This document shows, piece after piece, positions 15,710 to 24,663 of a stretch of 49,865 bases of DNA. The stretch spans positions 1 to 49,865 of the forward strand of contig JAKPUQ010000069.1 in assembly GCA_029572815.1 (NCBI GenBank). Direction: 5' to 3'. Position numbers and translations under genes: made by a program. The notes below the pieces were generated by a model. The model saw only the letters and a list, made by a program, of their open reading frames with translations, ran no database searches and was not told the origin of the DNA. The DNA comes from Bacillota bacterium. Its GTDB lineage: Bacteria; Bacillota; Clostridia; Oscillospirales; Ruminococcaceae. Each line of letters starts with the position of its first letter. The stretch's first letter is position 1.

Positions 15710-18196
15710 TTAGCCCATTACGATCTCTACTTCGTGTGTGCCGCTCTCGCATACGGGGATAACATTTCCCTCTATTGCCTTGCCGTCAACTGTCATTGTC
15801 TTTACGCCCTTGCAAACGTGCTCGGGGTTCTTGACTGTGATGTTGAATGTTGCGCCGCGGAACTTACGGACTGCTGTGAAGCCGTTCCACTCGTGAGGAA
15901 TGGAAGGATCTACCTTCAGACCGTCAAACACAGGCTGTACACCGAGGATGTACTGGGAAATAGCTACCATGTTCCATGCAGCTGTTCCTGTGAGCCATGA
16001 GTTCTTGCCCTGACCGAAGTTCTTTGCGTCCTTACCGCCGATCATCTGACCGTATACATAAGGCTCTGTCTTGTGGATATCAGATGTCTCCTCTGTGAAT
16101 GCAGGAGCTATCTTGCTGTAATACTCAAATGCCTTGTCACCGCGTCCTGCGTAAGCCTCTGCGCAGATGATCCATGCATTGTTGTGTGTGAAGATACCTG
16201 CGTTCTCCTTGTATCCGCCGGGATATGTGGAGATCTCGCCGTACTGTATATAGTACTTTGTGAATGCAGGATTATTGAGAACGAGACCAAACTCGCAGTT
16301 GAGGTACTTGTCGATGGAGTTAAGAGTCTTGATGTCTGCTCCTACGTCCTTACCGATCTCTGACATTACTGCGAAGCCCTGGGGCTCGATGAAGATCTTG
16401 CCCTCCTCGCACTCCTTGGAGCCCATCTTCTCGCCGTTTGCGTCGTAAGCTCTGATGAACCAGTCGCCGTCGAATGCGGATTCCATTACGTTCTTCTTCA
16501 TCTTGTCGATCTCAGCCTGAGCCTTTGCAGCCTCGTCAGCCTTTCCGAGATGCTCAAGAATGCCTACGAATGCAGGACCTGTGTATGTGAAGAGCGCTGC
16601 AACGAATGCGGACTCAGCAACCTTTGAGTAGCCGCCCTCTGCTGCGAACTTGGGGTTGGTGTAGGTCTGGAAGGACTCACCGGGTGTGTCTGAGAAGCAT
16701 GAAAGGTTGATACAGTCGTTCCAGTCAGCTCTCATTGCAAGGGGAAGACCGTGAGGTCCGAGATTGTTTACGATGTGATAGAAGGAAACGTTGAGGTGCT
16801 CAAGCATTGTGTGCTTGCCATTGGGATCATCGTCGAAGGGAACGTTTGCGTCCAGGATACCCCAGTCGCCTGTCTCCTTGATATATGCTGCAACAGAAAG
16901 GATCATCCAGAGCGGATCGTCAGAGAAGTCGCCGCCGATGTCAGCGTTGCCCTTCTTTGTAAGAGGCTGGTACTGGTGGTAGCAGCCGCCGTCTGAAAGC
17001 TGTGTTGAAGCGATGTCGATAAGTCTCTCTCTTGCACGCTCGGGGATCTGGTGTACAAATCCGAGGATATCCTGGTTGGAGTCACGGAAGCCCATGCCTC
17101 TGCCGATACCGCTCTCAAAGTATGAAGCGGAACGTGAAAGGTTGAATGTTACCATACACTGATACTGGTTCCAGATATTTACCATTCTGTTTACCTTGTC
17201 ATCAGGTGTGTTTACATTGAAGATGGAGAGGAGATCGTTCCATGTATTGCGGAGCTCCTCAAGTCCTGCTGCTACCTTCTCGGGAGTGTTGTACTTCTCG
17301 ATCATTGCATAAGCCTTCTCCTTGTTGAGGACCCATGTCTCTCTTGTGAGGAGGTTTGCAGGCTTTTCAGCAGCGAACTTCTTGTCCTGGGGGTTCTCAG
17401 CGTAGCCAAGGATATAGATGAGTGTCTTGGACTCGCCGGGAGCCAGTGTCACCTTCTTGTAGTGAGAAGCAACGGGTGACCAGCCGTCAGCAAATGAGTT
17501 TGCGGGCTTGTCTGCCTTTACGGTCTCAGGGTTGTCCCAGCCGTTGTAGATGCTTCCGAGGAAGGAATCACGGTCTGTATCGTAGCCGTCGATAGTATCG
17601 TTTACAGTATAGAAAGCGTAGTGATTACGTCTGTCTCTGTACTCTGTTACGTGGTAGATAGTTGAGTCTTCGATCTCAACACGGCCTGTGGAGAAGTTTC
17701 TCTGGAAGTTTGTGCAGTCGTCCTGTGCGTCCCAGAGGCACCACTCAGCGATTGAGAAGATGGAGAAGCTCTTTGCTTCCTTGCTATCGTTTGTGAGAAC
17801 TACCTGCTGAACTTCACCATCGTAGTTCTGGGGAACAAAGAATGTTACCTCAGCCTTCAGGTCGTTCTTCTTGCCTGTGATAACGGTATAGCCCATACCG
17901 TGACGGCACTCGTAGAAATCGAGGGGTGTCTTCACAGGAGACCAGCCGGGGTTCCAGATGGTTCCGTTGTCATTGATATAGAAATAACGTCCGCCCATAT
18001 CAAGGGGTACGTTGTTATAGCGATAACGTGTGATACGTCTGAGGCGTGCGTCCTTGTAGAAGCAGTAGCCGCCTGCTGTATTGGAAATAAGTGAGAAAAA
18101 TCCCTGATTTCCGAGGTAGTTTATCCACGGATAGGGAGTCTTGGGGGAATTGATAACATATTCCTTCTTAGCGTCGTCAAAAAATCCGAACTTCAT
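15710..18196 (-). CDS. Cellobiose phosphorylase, GH94
   Basis: 828-aa cytoplasmic enzyme that phosphorolyses cellobiose to alpha-glucose-1-phosphate and glucose, saving ATP during cellulose use. It has the N-terminal beta-sandwich of GH94, opening [15 protein letters not shown], the RHGMGYT motif, the (alpha/alpha)6 domain with [15 protein letters not shown], and the catalytic general acid Asp491 in ADWND. The TPGESFQTY segment near the active site is typical of cellobiose phosphorylases. Length matches characterised family members (about 810-830 aa). Strong promoter at 18252-18280; monocistronic. A second, different GH94 lies at 46240-48657. Confidence 0.93.
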   Translation of the reverse strand: MKFGFFDDAKKEYVINSPKTPYPWINYLGNQGFFSLISNTAGGYCFYKDARLRRITRYRYNNVPLDMGGRYFYINDNGTIWNPGWSPVKTPLDFYECRHGMGYTVITGKKNDLKAEVTFFVPQNYDGEVQQVVLTNDSKEAKSFSIFSIAEWCLWDAQDDCTNFQRNFSTGRVEIEDSTIYHVTEYRDRRNHYAFYTVNDTIDGYDTDRDSFLGSIYNGWDNPETVKADKPANSFADGWSPVASHYKKVTLAPGESKTLIYILGYAENPQDKKFAAEKPANLLTRETWVLNKEKAYAMIEKYNTPEKVAAGLEELRNTWNDLLSIFNVNTPDDKVNRMVNIWNQYQCMVTFNLSRSASYFESGIGRGMGFRDSNQDILGFVHQIPERARERLIDIASTQLSDGGCYHQYQPLTKKGNADIGGDFSDDPLWMILSVAAYIKETGDWGILDANVPFDDDPNGKHTMLEHLNVSFYHIVNNLGPHGLPLAMRADWNDCINLSCFSDTPGESFQTYTNPKFAAEGGYSKVAESAFVAALFTYTGPAFVGILEHLGKADEAAKAQAEIDKMKKNVMESAFDGDWFIRAYDANGEKMGSKECEEGKIFIEPQGFAVMSEIGKDVGADIKTLNSIDKYLNCEFGLVLNNPAFTKYYIQYGEISTYPGGYKENAGIFTHNNAWIICAEAYAGRGDKAFEYYSKIAPAFTEETSDIHKTEPYVYGQMIGGKDAKNFGQGKNSWLTGTAAWNMVAISQYILGVQPVFDGLKVDPSIPHEWNGFTAVRKFRGATFNITVKNPEHVCKGVKTMTVDGKAIEGNVIPVCESGTHEVEIVMG

Positions 18197-18251
18197 AATA
18201 ATACTCCTTTATTTTTGGTGACAAAGCGGACAAAAAGCCCACATTTGTAAT

Positions 18252-18280
18252 ATTATACCACATTTTCATTTATAATACAA
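18252..18280 (-). promoter_or_regulatory. Promoter of the cellobiose phosphorylase gene
   Basis: Minus strand: -35 TTGTAT (18275-18280), 17-nt spacer, -10 TATAAT (18252-18257). Leader of roughly 50 nt to the ATG, with AAGGAG. Confidence 0.75.
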
Positions 18281-18343
18281 TAGATTATTCCAAAATTGCT
18301 GTGTATTATTTTCTGACCAATTTTTGTGCAATATGCCTTACGC

Positions 18344-18547
18344 TCATTCCTCAAAGGAGAAAAGTTCCTCAACGGTGGTGTGGAACACTGCCGCTATGTC
18401 CATGGCAAGCTTCAGGGAGGGGTTGTATAGTCCCTTTTCAAGGCGGATTATGGTCTCGCGGCGGACTCCCACCAGCTCCGCGAGCTCGCCCTGCTTCATA
18501 TCCTGCTTTGCACGGTATTCCTTCAGTTTTGTTTTCAGCTCGGGCAT
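18344..18547 (-). CDS. XRE/Cro-type small DNA-binding regulator
   Basis: 67-aa protein consisting of a single helix-turn-helix domain ([23 protein letters not shown]), of the YozG/Cro type that usually acts as a dimeric repressor. It is the third gene of an operon behind two membrane proteins and overlaps the upstream stop as TAATG. The operon promoter is covered by four copies of a 16-bp GTGAY-N6-RTCAC dyad (19424-19562), the natural candidate operators for this protein; that link is inferred. Confidence 0.88.
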   Translation of the reverse strand: MPELKTKLKEYRAKQDMKQGELAELVGVRRETIIRLEKGLYNPSLKLAMDIAAVFHTTVEELFSFEE

Positions 18548-19020
18548 TATTCTTCCTCCTCGCTGTCGGTGCGGTCAAGAAGCACGAAAAACAGGCTCCT
18601 GAGCCCTGCTGTAAAAAGACACACCCCGAACAGGAGACAGGCTGCATTTGAGCCGTCGATGGTGAAGCTTGCTCCTGTTGCGGCAAATATCAGCTCAATA
18701 ATGCCGCCGACAATTATGAGGGCTCCTGCCGTAAGTCTGCCTGCCTTGTACATTATCTGACGGGCAAGCTCGTCCGCCTGCTGTATGGTATGCCCCTTTA
18801 TCATGGCGAAGAACTTCACGCACATGATAAGCTCGATAACGGCGGCAGCTGCCAGAAGTACGGTAAGTACCACAAAATTATGTCTGTTTATCATCGCCAT
18901 GCCCAAAAATGTGAAGGAACCCAGCAGATAACCTGCGGCTGCAAATTTATGATAGCTGTGGAGCTCCACCGCAGGCTTTTTTGCCGTGGTATCGGCTTCA
19001 AATAAACTTCTTATGCTCAT
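18547..19020 (-). CDS. Four-helix membrane protein of the XRE cassette
   Basis: 157 aa with about four hydrophobic segments (roughly 27-45, 50-72, 93-113, 120-145) and an acidic tail. The C-terminal block [11 protein letters not shown]...EEEE echoes the neighbour upstream (ALRSLIFLILD...EEEE), suggesting the two are diverged paralogues or partners. The codons for the Glu tail (GAGGAGGAAGAA) serve as the ribosome binding site for the next gene. Function unknown; similar gene groups are common in Firmicutes next to small XRE regulators. Confidence 0.75.
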   Translation of the reverse strand: MSIRSLFEADTTAKKPAVELHSYHKFAAAGYLLGSFTFLGMAMINRHNFVVLTVLLAAAAVIELIMCVKFFAMIKGHTIQQADELARQIMYKAGRLTAGALIIVGGIIELIFAATGASFTIDGSNAACLLFGVCLFTAGLRSLFFVLLDRTDSEEEE

Positions 19021-19406
19021 TATTCTTCCTCCTCTGCCTTGGGTGAAAAGTCCAGTATAAGGAATATCAGGCTTCTCAGTGCGACAGCTCCGAATATGAC
19101 TACAAGGAACGATACTGCGGATACAGCGTGGAAGCGTGCTTTGAGTCCAAAATAGACCATCACTCCTATGAGAGCCCAGAATGAGATCTTTGTTGCCTTC
19201 GCCATGTTCTCCTTCACAAGCTCGTCCTCTTTTTCCGATTTTCCGTCCAGTATTATGGGGATAAGTATGCTTGCGTAGAATATCCAGTCAGACCAGCCGC
19301 CGAAGATAAGTCCGCCTGCTATTATCACTATTGCCGCGATAACTATAACTAAGTGTATGGTCCTGAGTGTAACTATTTTCTTTTTTGTGTTGGATCTGAT
19401 GTTCAT
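19020..19406 (-). CDS. Membrane protein, first gene of the XRE cassette
   Basis: 128 aa from the ATG behind AAGGAG; an upstream in-frame start at 19451 falls inside the promoter. A basic N-terminus is followed by about four hydrophobic segments, a cytoplasmic charged stretch in the middle (DGKSEKEDELVKENM) and a tail ending in EEEE. The stop overlaps the next ATG (TAATG). No known domain recognised. Regulation by the operon's own XRE protein is likely from the operator layout. Confidence 0.75.
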   Translation of the reverse strand: MNIRSNTKKKIVTLRTIHLVIVIAAIVIIAGGLIFGGWSDWIFYASILIPIILDGKSEKEDELVKENMAKATKISFWALIGVMVYFGLKARFHAVSAVSFLVVIFGAVALRSLIFLILDFSPKAEEEE

Positions 19407-19423
19407 ATTATTTTCTCCTTGAT

Positions 19424-19562
19424 GTGACTTATTCATCACTTTCTGTGACAATTATATCACCCATATCAGAGAATGTCAACAGAAAAAGTGACAAATCCAT
19501 CACTTTTGGAGAAGTGTACAAATACCGTTCCCTCTTTTTGTAAGATGTGATGCATTTGTCAC
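19424..19562 (-). promoter_or_regulatory. Promoter with four 16-bp operators of the XRE cassette
   Basis: Promoter on the minus strand: TTGACA (19474-19479), 17-nt spacer, TATAAT (19451-19456). Four copies of an imperfect dyad GTGAY-N6-RTCAC lie at 19424-19439, 19445-19460 (over the -10), 19488-19503 (just upstream of the -35) and 19547-19562. Three share the longer form GTGATGNATNNGTCAC. Sites over and around the promoter suggest repression, probably autoregulation. Confidence 0.8.
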
Positions 19563-19572
19563 ATAAAAACGC

Positions 19573-19607
19573 AAATGCAGGGACGACCGGCGGTCGTCCC
19601 TGCATTT
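19573..19607 (-). terminator. Long hairpin, terminator/repeat after aldose epimerase
   Basis: Perfect 16-bp stem (AAATGCAGGGACGACC with 19592-19607) with a 3-nt loop directly after the epimerase stop. The TGCAGGGACGACC arm belongs to the same hairpin family as the repeats at 10335, 15579 and 42599, so it is a repeat doing duty as a terminator. Confidence 0.75.
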
Positions 19608-19608
19608 A

Positions 19609-20622
19609 TCAAAGCTTTGTGAAAAACCTTTCGTGAGTCTCGAATACATCTCCCGGCTTTACCTCGCGGTAGCCTGTAACGTCGGCAGGCAGGCTCAGGT
19701 TGGGAGCGTCTATCATTGCGGTCATGGGCTCGGGACAGAAGTAGTGGTTGAAGCCGCGGTCATTCCAGATTATCCAGAAGCCGTACTCCTCCGACACCTC
19801 ATAGCAGAGCTTCTTGCCGCTGGCGATGTCCTCAGCGATAACGCCGTGGAACTTCTCGCCGTCAAGGTCGGCATACTCAGCAAAATACATCTCGTTGTCA
19901 ACTACCTGAAGAACGGGCTTCTTTACGCCGTTCTTATACTCCAGGTCGTGCATGGTGGGCACCTTCAGATTTTCGGTGGGCAGGCAGCGCTCGTTGAGCT
20001 CGCACCTCTTGCCGATGGGCACTGTCAGGCGTATATCCTCCTCCTTGGCGCCGTCAACGAAGGGAGAATTGATAGTTGTATGTGATGCCAGCGACATGGG
20101 AAGCACCTTCATGCCGTCGGTGTTGATGAAGCGGATATTCTGCTCCAGGCCCTGTGCGGACAGTGTGAATGTGTACTCGGCTGTGAAGCGGACGGGAAGA
20201 TATTTGAAGAACTCGTCCTTCTCGTCATAGACATAGCGTGTCTTTACCCATGCGCAGTTGTCATCGGCGCTGTACTCCACTACCTCGTGGGCTCTCTTGT
20301 GGAGGAAGCCGTGTATGTGGTTGTTGTAGGGAGCCTTCTCGTTTACGGGAAGCTGGTATACCGCGTCGGAGGTCTTCAGTACGCCGTCTGCAAAGCGGTT
20401 TGGCAGGTAAAGTGTGGGAAGTCCCCATACCTCTGCGGACTGCTTTATGGTGTCGGCAGTGTTGTCCTCGCTGAAGCGGAAGAACTCCAGTCCGTTTGCG
20501 TTGTCGCGGAGACGGATAACATTTGAGCCTATCTCGTTAGCTACCCATGCCTCGTATCCTCCTGCGCTGAGCTTTACGCAGGTTGTTCCCTTCCATTCAA
20601 ATAATTCTGCTGTGTTTGCCAT
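19609..20622 (-). CDS. Aldose 1-epimerase (galactose mutarotase family)
   Basis: 337-aa cytoplasmic mutarotase-fold protein, which interconverts alpha and beta anomers of sugars. Visible are NHIHGFLHKR, matching the family's NxxHG active-site His, a second His in SLASHTTINSPF, and a late acidic residue in the C-terminal beta-strand region. No signal peptide. It would handle the glucose anomers freed by the phosphorylases nearby, which is inference. Ribosome site AAAGGAAAG. No clear promoter was seen; an intergenic repeat (copy B) lies just upstream. Confidence 0.82.
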   Translation of the reverse strand: MANTAELFEWKGTTCVKLSAGGYEAWVANEIGSNVIRLRDNANGLEFFRFSEDNTADTIKQSAEVWGLPTLYLPNRFADGVLKTSDAVYQLPVNEKAPYNNHIHGFLHKRAHEVVEYSADDNCAWVKTRYVYDEKDEFFKYLPVRFTAEYTFTLSAQGLEQNIRFINTDGMKVLPMSLASHTTINSPFVDGAKEEDIRLTVPIGKRCELNERCLPTENLKVPTMHDLEYKNGVKKPVLQVVDNEMYFAEYADLDGEKFHGVIAEDIASGKKLCYEVSEEYGFWIIWNDRGFNHYFCPEPMTAMIDAPNLSLPADVTGYREVKPGDVFETHERFFTKL

Positions 20623-20659
20623 TTATATCACTTTCCTTTCGGATTTTTATGTCATCCGT

Positions 20660-20812
20660 AAGTTGAATCATAATTTAGCGCAAGCGCTAATAGTGATTAG
20701 TGCATAGTGGTTAGTGATTAGTTAATGTGTTCGCTTCGCTCACAATATTTAAATATTGTCGCCGCAGGCGACACCTCAACTATTCACTATTCACTAATCA
20801 CTATTCACTCAA
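20660..20812 (-). repeat. Heptad-armed palindromic repeat, copy B
   Basis: Reverse orientation relative to copy A. It carries the same core (TGTTCGCTTCGCTCA, perfect palindrome CAATATTTAAATATTG, GTCGCC/GGCGAC hairpin) at about 20726-20773, but the arms are a different heptad: TAGTGAT units (20691-20725) and TTCACTA units (20781-20808). The arms are still complementary to each other. The TTAGCGC...GCGCTAAATTATGATT end hairpin is shared with copy A. Confidence 0.85.
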
Positions 20813-20819
20813 ATCGCGT

Positions 20820-22856
20820 TTATCCTATTATATCCTTGCTGAACAGGCGCATTACGTCCATTTTCAGGGCGTGGTTCTGCGGCTTTTCAAGGAGGGGATC
20901 GTCGGCAAGGAGCTCTCTTGCGCAGCTCTGTGCACGGTTCATGAGCTCCATATTGCAGGCGATATCCGCTATTTTAAGCGGCGGAAGTCCGTGCTGTGCG
21001 CTGCCGAAGAAGTCTCCGGGACCGCGCATTTTCAGGTCCTCCTCGGATATTTTGAAGCCGTCAGAGGTTGAGGACATTATCTTCATTCGCTTAACGCAGT
21101 CCTCGGTGGTGTTGTCCGTTATGAGTATGCAGCTGCTCTCAAAGCTGCCTCTGCCCACTCGTCCGCGGAGCTGATGGAGCTGGGAAAGTCCGAAGCGCTC
21201 CGCATTCTCTATGACCATTACAGCCGCATTGGGCACGTCCACGCCTACCTCCACAACAGTGGTACAGATAAGCACCTGTATCTCCCCGTCGCGGAACAGC
21301 TTCATGGTCTTGTCCTTTTCGGCTGCCCTCATTTTTCCGTGGAGCAGCGCCGTGGTATAGCCTTTAAGGTCGTTCCTTGCGGCATTCTCCGCATAGGTCT
21401 TGACCGCAAAAAGCTCACTCTCGCTCTCCTCTATCATTGGGCAGACCACATAAGCCTGACGCCCCTCGTCAAGGCGCTCCCTGACAAAGCCGAAGGCTCT
21501 GCTGCGGAGCTTTCCCGTTACCGCGTAGGTCTTTATGGGCTTCCTGCCCTTGGGAAGCTGAGTTATCGCCGATATATCAAGGTCTCCGTAGATAATGAGC
21601 GCCAGCGTTCTCGGTATGGGAGTCGCCGACATTACCAGCTTGTGGGGAGCGCCCCCCTTTTCCGCAAGGGCAGCTCTCTGCGCCACGCCGAAGCGGTGCT
21701 GCTCGTCGGTGATGACCAGTCCCAGCGCCTTGTACTCCACGTCCTTCTGGATAATGGCGTGAGTGCCCACAACCACATCTATCTCACCTGCTGCTATCTC
21801 ATCGCGGACGGCAGCTTTTTTCTTTGCAGTCATGGAGCCTGTCAGCAGGCAGACCTTAACGCCGAAGGGCTCAAGAAAGCCGCTGAGGGTGCGGAAGTGC
21901 TGGGTGGCAAGTATCTCCGTGGGAGCCATCAGTGCGGACTGTATGCCGTTTTTCGCCGCAAAGAAGCAGGCTGCGGCAGCAACGGCGGTCTTTCCGCTTC
22001 CCACATCGCCCTGCAAAAGCCTGTTCATAGGCACATCGCGGCAAAGGTCGCCGACTATGTCCTCCACAGCCTTCTGCTGGTCGTCCGTAAGCTCAAAGGG
22101 CAGCCCTCTTGTGAACTCGCCCACATCTACCGCGGAGTCCATGCGGAAGGCAGTATTCCTGCGGCTTCGGGACTTCATTACGGACATTCCTATCTGGAGC
22201 TTCAGCAGCTCGTCAAAGGCAAGTCTCCGCCTTGCGGTCTCGGAAGCAAGCTCGCTCTCGGGGAAATGTATATTCTCCAGCGCCCACATAAGGGGAGCAA
22301 GGTCGTATTTTTTCAGTATATCCGCAGAAAGGGTCTCGAAGGGCTCGCGGCGCATTATCTCCAGAGCCTGGCGCATATTGGTTCGGACCATATTCACGGA
22401 AAGTCCCTGTGTCAGCGGATATATGGGCTGAATGAGCACCTGCTCGTCCGCCCTGATGTACACGGGAGAGCTTATCTCCTTGCGCAGGAAGTTTCCTGCG
22501 ACCTTGCCGTACATATAGTAGGTCTCCCACTCCTTCAGCGCCTGGAAGTAGTACACGTTGTTGTACACCACGATAAGTATATCGTCGGTGCCGTCGGTAG
22601 CGGCAGCCTTGCATATGACAAGTCCGCCCTTTATGCGCTGAGGCGGCATCTTGCGGAAAACGGTCAGCTTCAGCACGTTATACTCATTGAGCACCGCCTG
22701 GGCAACAGGCACATGGGTGCGGAAATCCAGATAGCTTCTTGGTATATGGTATATCAGCTCAAAGGGCGAGTTTATCCCCAGCTTGCGGTACTTCTCGCCG
22801 CGTGCCTTGCCCACGCCCTTGAGATATTCTATATCGCTGAAAAGTGTAGTTGGCAT
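20820..22856 (-). CDS. recG: ATP-dependent DNA helicase RecG
   Basis: 678-aa branch-migrating helicase that remodels stalled forks and Holliday junctions. N-terminal wedge/OB domain with YLKGVGKARGEKYRKLG and the LIYHIPRSYLDFR stretch; helicase motifs I GDVGSGKT, Ia APTEILA, II DEQH, III MSATPIPRT, and late VVEVGVDVPNA and QLRGRVGRG. Full length. Start set at the ATG after AAAGGAG; the upstream extension to 22928 runs through the spoVS terminator. No promoter of its own is clear, so it may depend on read-through from spoVS. A 636-aa open frame on the opposite strand is a shadow. Confidence 0.95.
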   Translation of the reverse strand: MPTTLFSDIEYLKGVGKARGEKYRKLGINSPFELIYHIPRSYLDFRTHVPVAQAVLNEYNVLKLTVFRKMPPQRIKGGLVICKAAATDGTDDILIVVYNNVYYFQALKEWETYYMYGKVAGNFLRKEISSPVYIRADEQVLIQPIYPLTQGLSVNMVRTNMRQALEIMRREPFETLSADILKKYDLAPLMWALENIHFPESELASETARRRLAFDELLKLQIGMSVMKSRSRRNTAFRMDSAVDVGEFTRGLPFELTDDQQKAVEDIVGDLCRDVPMNRLLQGDVGSGKTAVAAAACFFAAKNGIQSALMAPTEILATQHFRTLSGFLEPFGVKVCLLTGSMTAKKKAAVRDEIAAGEIDVVVGTHAIIQKDVEYKALGLVITDEQHRFGVAQRAALAEKGGAPHKLVMSATPIPRTLALIIYGDLDISAITQLPKGRKPIKTYAVTGKLRSRAFGFVRERLDEGRQAYVVCPMIEESESELFAVKTYAENAARNDLKGYTTALLHGKMRAAEKDKTMKLFRDGEIQVLICTTVVEVGVDVPNAAVMVIENAERFGLSQLHQLRGRVGRGSFESSCILITDNTTEDCVKRMKIMSSTSDGFKISEEDLKMRGPGDFFGSAQHGLPPLKIADIACNMELMNRAQSCARELLADDPLLEKPQNHALKMDVMRLFSKDIIG

Positions 22857-22906
22857 ATATTTCTCCTTTATGAGCGGCTGACGCTCATTTCCGAAAGCAT
22901 AAAAAA

Positions 22907-22926
22907 GGGCGGACAACTGTCCGCCC
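22907..22926 (-). terminator. Terminator of spoVS
   Basis: Stem GGGCGGACA/TGTCCGCCC with a 2-nt centre, followed on the minus strand by a run of six T. Lies between spoVS and recG. Confidence 0.8.
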
Positions 22927-22942
22927 AATGGTTTTTTACCGA

Positions 22943-23203
22943 TTATCTCTGCTCACAGATAAGCTTGATAGCGGTTCTCTCTTCACCGTCGATAGTGATA
23001 TTAGCAAAAGCAGGAATACAGATAAGGTCGATTCCTATAGGTGCCAGATATCCCCTTGCTATGGCGATCGCTTTTATCGCCTGATTAGCTGCACCTGCAC
23101 CGACTGCCTGTACTTCAACAGCCTTCTGCTCTCTGATCACGCCGGCAATTGCTCCGGCAACAGAATTCGGTGATGAATGTGATGATACTTTCAGAATTTC
23201 CAT
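22943..23203 (-). CDS. spoVS: Stage V sporulation protein S
   Basis: 86-aa Alba-like small protein matching SpoVS over its whole length: opening MEILKVSSHSSPNSVAGAIAG, then AVEVQAVGAGAANQAIKAIAIARGYLAP and a conserved end. In Bacillus it affects spore coat assembly and septation. It is widely retained in Firmicutes that are not known to sporulate, so sporulation cannot be inferred. Own promoter with overlapping palindromes; adjacent to ymdB as in many Firmicutes. Confidence 0.95.
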   Translation of the reverse strand: MEILKVSSHSSPNSVAGAIAGVIREQKAVEVQAVGAGAANQAIKAIAIARGYLAPIGIDLICIPAFANITIDGEERTAIKLICEQR

Positions 23204-23263
23204 GACAATAACCCTCCTGTTAGAAATAATTGTACGTTGACTGCCAAATCTCTTAGACTATTG

Positions 23264-23301
23264 TACAATTGTATTATACAATATAAGTTAAAAAATTGCA
23301 A
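23264..23301 (-). promoter_or_regulatory. Promoter of spoVS with overlapping palindromes
   Basis: Minus strand: TTGCAA (23296-23301), 17-nt spacer, TATAAT (23273-23278). The -10 region overlaps a perfect TTGTATtATACAA palindrome, next to TACAATTGTA; these could bind a repressor. Confidence 0.65.
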
Positions 23302-23324
23302 GTACCTGATACAAACTTTGTAGA

Positions 23325-24095
23325 CTATCTTATAATTAATCTCTCGATTTTGTGCGATTTGCCCTCTTTTTCATCAAATTCAACTATTGTTCCACAAAGG
23401 AAGCAATTGCCCTCTGCAGTAATGAAACGGACGGGCATACGATAGCGAAACATTTCCACCGTGGGACCTATCTCAACTCCCAGGCAGGAAAGCTCGGGGC
23501 CCACCATTCCCACATCGGTAATATATGCAGTATGACCGCCCAATATACATTCATCTGCGGTCTGGACGTGGGTATGGGTGCCGAAAACACCCGTGACCCT
23601 TCCCGTGAGGAAGTGTCCCATAGCCTTTTTCTCTGAGGTAGCCTCCGCGTGGAAGTCCACGAAGATATTGGGAGTATCTATGTCCTCAAGGAGCTGTTCT
23701 ATCTTGTTGAAGGGGTTGTCCAGGGGGTCCATATACACGGTGCCCATAAGGTTTATGACCGCCACAGAATACGGACCTGCGTCCAGTATCCTGACGCCGC
23801 TTCCCACGCAGCCTCCCTCGGGGTAATTCGCAGGGCGGACGATATAGTCCTCCTCGAATATGTCAAGGGACTCCCTGCGTCTGAAGGCGTGATTTCCGGT
23901 AGTGATGATGTCGGCTCCCGCTCTCACAAGCATATCCGCAGACGCAGCTGTAATACCGTTGCCCTGAGCCGAATTTTCTCCGTTTACTATTGTGATGTCT
24001 ATTCCGTGCTGACGTTTGATGCCGCCAAGCTTAGCTGTGAGGAACTCGCAGCCTGCCTTGCCCACAACATCGCCGATAAAAAGAAGTTTTTTCAT
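23325..24095 (-). CDS. ymdB: YmdB-family metallophosphoesterase
   Basis: 256-aa calcineurin-like phosphoesterase; Bacillus YmdB hydrolyses 2',3'-cyclic nucleotides and affects biofilm versus motility choice. Metal ligands are visible in GDVVG (Asp9), NGEN (Asn-Glu near 40), TTGNHAF, DFHAEATSEK and GTHTHVQTAD. Full length for the family. Upstream of spoVS, matching the rny-ymdB-spoVS neighbourhood of many Firmicutes, though rny itself is absent here. GGAGG sits unusually close (3 nt) to the ATG. Confidence 0.93.
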   Translation of the reverse strand: MKKLLFIGDVVGKAGCEFLTAKLGGIKRQHGIDITIVNGENSAQGNGITAASADMLVRAGADIITTGNHAFRRRESLDIFEEDYIVRPANYPEGGCVGSGVRILDAGPYSVAVINLMGTVYMDPLDNPFNKIEQLLEDIDTPNIFVDFHAEATSEKKAMGHFLTGRVTGVFGTHTHVQTADECILGGHTAYITDVGMVGPELSCLGVEIGPTVEMFRYRMPVRFITAEGNCFLCGTIVEFDEKEGKSHKIERLIIR

Positions 24096-24104
24096 ATTCC
24101 TCCG

Positions 24105-24323
24105 TTATTTTTTGCCTGTTTTCTTCTTGCCGCCCAGATCGGTATCATATGAGATGCCTGTGCCCTGGAGGCTTACTGTAGCCTTTTTCTTGTCATTTAC
24201 TGTGAATTTTACCTTTTTCCCTGCTATCTTGGGACCTTCAACGGATATACTGCCGCCCTTCTTGTTCTTGTTGAATTTGAAAAGCTTGCCTATCTTAAAG
24301 CTCTTTCTGAAATGGAATCCCAT
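24105..24323 (-). CDS. DUF4236 small basic protein
   Basis: 72-aa lysine-rich protein starting MGFHFRKSFKIGKLFKFN, the hallmark of DUF4236, a short domain of unknown function often at the start of larger proteins. Here it stands alone and ends in KKKTGKK. Strong AAGGAGG. Located 9 nt upstream of ymdB on the same strand, so probably cotranscribed. Confidence 0.75.
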   Translation of the reverse strand: MGFHFRKSFKIGKLFKFNKNKKGGSISVEGPKIAGKKVKFTVNDKKKATVSLQGTGISYDTDLGGKKKTGKK

Positions 24324-24365
24324 GGTAAGACCTCCTTTTTAGCGCTCTGCCAAGGAGCAGAGAAG

Positions 24366-24475
24366 TTTAAGAGTTGAGAGTTTAGAGTTGACAGTTGAGA
24401 GTTGCGGAGTCGCCTGCGGCAACATTATTCAAATAATGTGAGCGCAGTGAACACATCAACTCTCAACTATAATTA
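24366..24475 (+). repeat. Heptad-armed palindromic repeat, copy C
   Basis: Left arm of five GAGTTGA-type heptads (24371-24405), core (24407-24456) with an imperfect GTCGCC/GGCAAC hairpin and palindrome CATTATTCAAATAATG, and a short right arm of one to two ACTCTCA units. Same orientation as copy A. It fills much of the gap 24324-24663, which otherwise holds only the promoter for the next operon. Confidence 0.85.
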
Positions 24476-24575
24476 TTCTCATTCATTATAGCACAAACCG
24501 CCGCGATAATCAATACAAACAGTGGATTTTTCCTTGCTAATAAACATTTTTTCACAATATTCTTTAATATAGGTA

Positions 24576-24604
24576 TTGTAAAACACTTTTGTTTGTGATA
24601 TAAT
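24576..24604 (+). promoter_or_regulatory. Promoter of the Asp23-FakA operon
   Basis: TTGTAA (24576-24581), 17-nt spacer, TATAAT (24599-24604). The leader to the ATG at 24664 is about 52 nt and includes AAAGGAG. Confidence 0.75.
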
Positions 24605-24663
24605 TATTAAGATAGCGGTCATTTTTATGAACCGCAGCCATTTTACAAAAGGAGTGATGACCT

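Noticed and set aside
21174..23084. 636-aa open frame on the plus strand
   Set aside because: It lies entirely opposite recG and spoVS, has no ribosome site or recognisable domain, and results from codon bias of the real genes.
22943..23203. Evidence that the organism sporulates
   Set aside because: SpoVS is kept in many Firmicutes not known to sporulate; no other spore-specific gene is in the window.
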